NCBI GenBank assembly: GCA_024689465.1
Contig: JAILDL010000013.1
Coordinates: 46,693 to 110,692, forward strand
Direction of reading: 5' to 3'
Length of the DNA stretch: 64,000 bases
Source: Lachnospiraceae bacterium
GTDB taxonomy: Bacteria > Bacillota > Clostridia > Lachnospirales > Lachnospiraceae
The notes under the pieces were generated by a model. It ran no database searches, had not been told where the DNA came from, and worked only from the letters and a program-made list of their open reading frames with translations. The position numbers were made by a program, and so were the translations under genes. Positions 62,434 to 64,000 of this stretch are shown one piece after another (position 1 is the first letter of the stretch; each line of letters starts with the position of its first letter).

Positions 62434-63336
62434 ATGAGGAAAGAAACCGGAAAGATCATTAAAGGAATTGCCGGATTCTACTATGTGGATCTGCAGGACG
62501 GAACCATTCTGGAATGTAAAGCCAGAGGGATCTTCCGTAAAGACGGCAGCAAGCCCCTGGTAGGGGACATGGTGGAAGCAGAAGTGCTGGATGAAGAAGC
62601 AAAAACCGGAAACGTGGTTTCCATTTTGCCCAGGAGAAACGAACTGATCCGGCCGGCATCCGCCAATGTGGATCAGGCCCTGGTATTTTTTGCAGCGGCA
62701 AGTCCCGATCCCAACTTTATCCTGTTGGATCGTTTTCTCATCATGATGGAGCAAAAACATCTGCCCTGTACCATCTGTTTTAACAAGGCGGATCTCATCG
62801 ACCCGAAGGAGTTTGAACCGATTCGGAAAGCCTATGAACAGGCAGGCTACCCGGTTCTGTATACCCGCATGAAGGTGCAGGATGAGGAGCAATCCGGTGT
62901 AAAGGCGTTGCGCTCCTATTTAAAGGGAAAGACCACCATTCTGGCAGGTCCCAGCGGCGTGGGGAAATCCACTACCGTCAATCGCCTCCAGGCTCATGTT
63001 ATGATGGAGACCGGCGAGATCAGTGAGAAGATCGGAAGAGGTAAGCAGACCACCCGCCATGCACAGCTGATCCCCCTGGAAGATCCGGGAACCTACATCA
63101 TGGATACCCCGGGCTTTTCCTCCCTGGATCTGTTTGATCTGGAGGAAACCGACTTAAAGGATTATTATGCAGAGTTTCATCCCTATATGGGAGCGTGTCG
63201 CTTTAACGGCTGCGTCCATCATATGGAGCCGGATTGCCGGGTGAAACAGGCGGTAGAGGCGGGAGAGATCTCCCGGATGCGCTACGAGCAGTACATTACC
63301 AATTACCTGGAATTAAAGAACCGCAGAAAATATTGA
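62434..63336 (+). CDS. rsgA: Ribosome small-subunit-dependent GTPase RsgA
   Basis: 300 residues. An N-terminal OB fold is followed by the circularly permuted GTPase order, G4 NKAD first, then G1 GPSGVGKST and G3 DTPGF. A C-terminal zinc finger has Cys and His in CRFNGCVHHMEPDC. It checks late 30S ribosome assembly. ATG at 62434 with AAGGAG, 7 nt after the kinase stop, the classic PP2C-PrkC-RsgA order of Firmicutes. Confidence 0.97.
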   Translation: MRKETGKIIKGIAGFYYVDLQDGTILECKARGIFRKDGSKPLVGDMVEAEVLDEEAKTGNVVSILPRRNELIRPASANVDQALVFFAAASPDPNFILLDRFLIMMEQKHLPCTICFNKADLIDPKEFEPIRKAYEQAGYPVLYTRMKVQDEEQSGVKALRSYLKGKTTILAGPSGVGKSTTVNRLQAHVMMETGEISEKIGRGKQTTRHAQLIPLEDPGTYIMDTPGFSSLDLFDLEETDLKDYYAEFHPYMGACRFNGCVHHMEPDCRVKQAVEAGEISRMRYEQYITNYLELKNRRKY

Positions 63337-63354
63337 GCATCATACAGACATATA

Positions 63355-63386
63355 AAAGGCAGGAACCGTTGGCTCCTGCCTTTTTT
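63355..63386. terminator. Bidirectional terminator between rsgA and the right-edge gene
   Basis: GGCAGGAACC pairs with GGCTCCTGCC (one mismatch), with a 3-nt loop and six T residues on the plus strand. An A-run on the left gives a shorter T-run for the opposite strand. Confidence 0.85.
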
Positions 63387-63451
63387 CTGATCCGGACCAT
63401 CTCCTCGGCTGAGGATCCGGATCCTTTTTGTAGGGGGAAATACCTGCCGGA

Positions 63452-64000
63452 TCAGTCTTCCCAGACGATGGTCTTGGGATCGCTGTCTGCAGCGAAGGGA
63501 CCGGGTACTACGTGAAGTCCCCGCTTATTTCCGAAGTAGTCTTCGTTAAAGGTGATGGGGGTTCCGTCGGGATTCTCGTAGTATTCTTCGGGCTCGAAGG
63601 CTTTGCCCAGGGTCTGGGTATCGATGGTATGAACGGCAAAATCCTTTACCAGGTCAAAGATGTTGGTCTTAAGGGAGTACTTGCCGTCTTTTTCTACCAG
63701 CGTTACGGTAGCTTTCTTCTTATCTACCAGCTTGTCCTTTTCCTTTGCAAAGGCCTTTGCACCGCCCAGGTAGGCATTTCCGTGGATCCATACGGGCAGA
63801 TGACCGAAGTGGCCGTTTGCCAGCTTGCCCATATCCGGACGGGGCTTTCCGATGTCAAACTGTTTGATCCAGTCTTCGTAGAGGGGATAGCTGTCCCAAA
63901 CGTGGGTACCGACTTCCAGGTTGGAGGGCTCTCGGTTCGGATCCCAATCCTTCAGGTAATCCTTGGGGATCGGAGTGTTCTGCAGGAAGATGTTGTTATA
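63452..64000 (-). CDS. Unrecognised protein, C-terminal part (gene runs off the right edge)
   Basis: The frame is open to the right edge, so only the last 182 residues are seen. It begins YNNIFLQNTPIPKDYLKDWD and contains THVWDSYPLYEDW, GHFGHLPVWIHGNAYLGG, a Lys-rich stretch near KAFAKEKDKLVDKKK, then FNEDYFGNKRGLHVV and the end DPKTIVWED. It is rich in Trp, Tyr, Asp and Gly, as in carbohydrate-active or other extracellular beta proteins, but I do not recognise a family and no signal or catalytic motif can be checked. It converges on rsgA across a shared terminator. Confidence 0.75.
   Translation of the reverse strand, partial: YNNIFLQNTPIPKDYLKDWDPNREPSNLEVGTHVWDSYPLYEDWIKQFDIGKPRPDMGKLANGHFGHLPVWIHGNAYLGGAKAFAKEKDKLVDKKKATVTLVEKDGKYSLKTNIFDLVKDFAVHTIDTQTLGKAFEPEEYYENPDGTPITFNEDYFGNKRGLHVVPGPFAADSDPKTIVWED

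Noticed and set aside
61413..62459. 348-codon open frame on the minus strand opposite the PASTA kinase gene
   Set aside because: Antisense shadow with His/Gly-rich low-complexity composition.

Overview
The window is a chromosomal stretch of about 50% GC from an anaerobic Firmicute, most likely a Lachnospiraceae-type Clostridium. This rests on gene content: a SCIFF peptide with its radical-SAM maturase, HemZ, a CIRCE-controlled groESL, the def-fmt-rsmB and rlmN-PP2C-PASTA kinase-rsgA orders, a MurE with the meso-diaminopimelate DNPR motif, and many CUT1-type sugar ABC genes with YesM/YesN-type two-component systems. No rRNA, tRNA, CRISPR array, transposase or prophage gene was seen.

Left half (1-33 kb): carbohydrate use. 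After the 3' end of a probable GH20 hexosaminidase comes system 1 (0.56-9.8 kb). It is a YesMN-type sensor/regulator pair divergent from a binding lipoprotein, two permeases, a GH66 dextranase-type enzyme without signal peptide and a GH13 oligo-1,6-glucosidase. Together they look like an importer and degradation line for alpha-1,6-glucan oligosaccharides. A nitroreductase follows. System 2 (10.5-26.7 kb) holds a membrane-anchored beta-helix protein, two different large GH94-like (cellobiose-phosphorylase-type) proteins, a complete ABC importer, and a second binding lipoprotein cotranscribed with its own sensor kinase and response regulator. An oligoendopeptidase F gene, a cytoplasmic LacI-sensor/degenerate-GGDEF protein and a GH3 beta-glucosidase with permuted domain order complete the half.

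A short element, seven A residues followed by (T)GACACC, lies at the same distance (53-56 nt) from a -10 hexamer upstream of the beta-helix/GH94 operon, the system 2 importer and the GH3 gene, with a weaker copy upstream of system 1. This suggests one regulon. The substrate of system 2 cannot be read from sequence; the GH94-like and GH3 partners make a beta-glucan or beta-glucoside the best guess.

Right half (33-64 kb): housekeeping. CIRCE-groES-groEL, a serine beta-lactamase-like hydrolase, apt, the (p)ppGpp synthetase/hydrolase, a metallo-beta-lactamase-fold hydrolase, hemZ, hisS, an Sfp-type phosphopantetheinyl transferase and greA run rightward. A CNNM/CorC-type membrane protein runs leftward and is divergent from scfA-scfB (SCIFF system). 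Then come secDF, recJ, murE, priA, def, fmt, rsmB, rlmN, PP2C phosphatase, PASTA kinase and rsgA. Between rsmB and rlmN lies a noncoding imperfect palindrome of about 266 bp that folds on itself end to end. The right edge holds the 3' end of an unrecognised leftward gene.

All family calls were made by eye from motifs and remembered family features; no database search was run.
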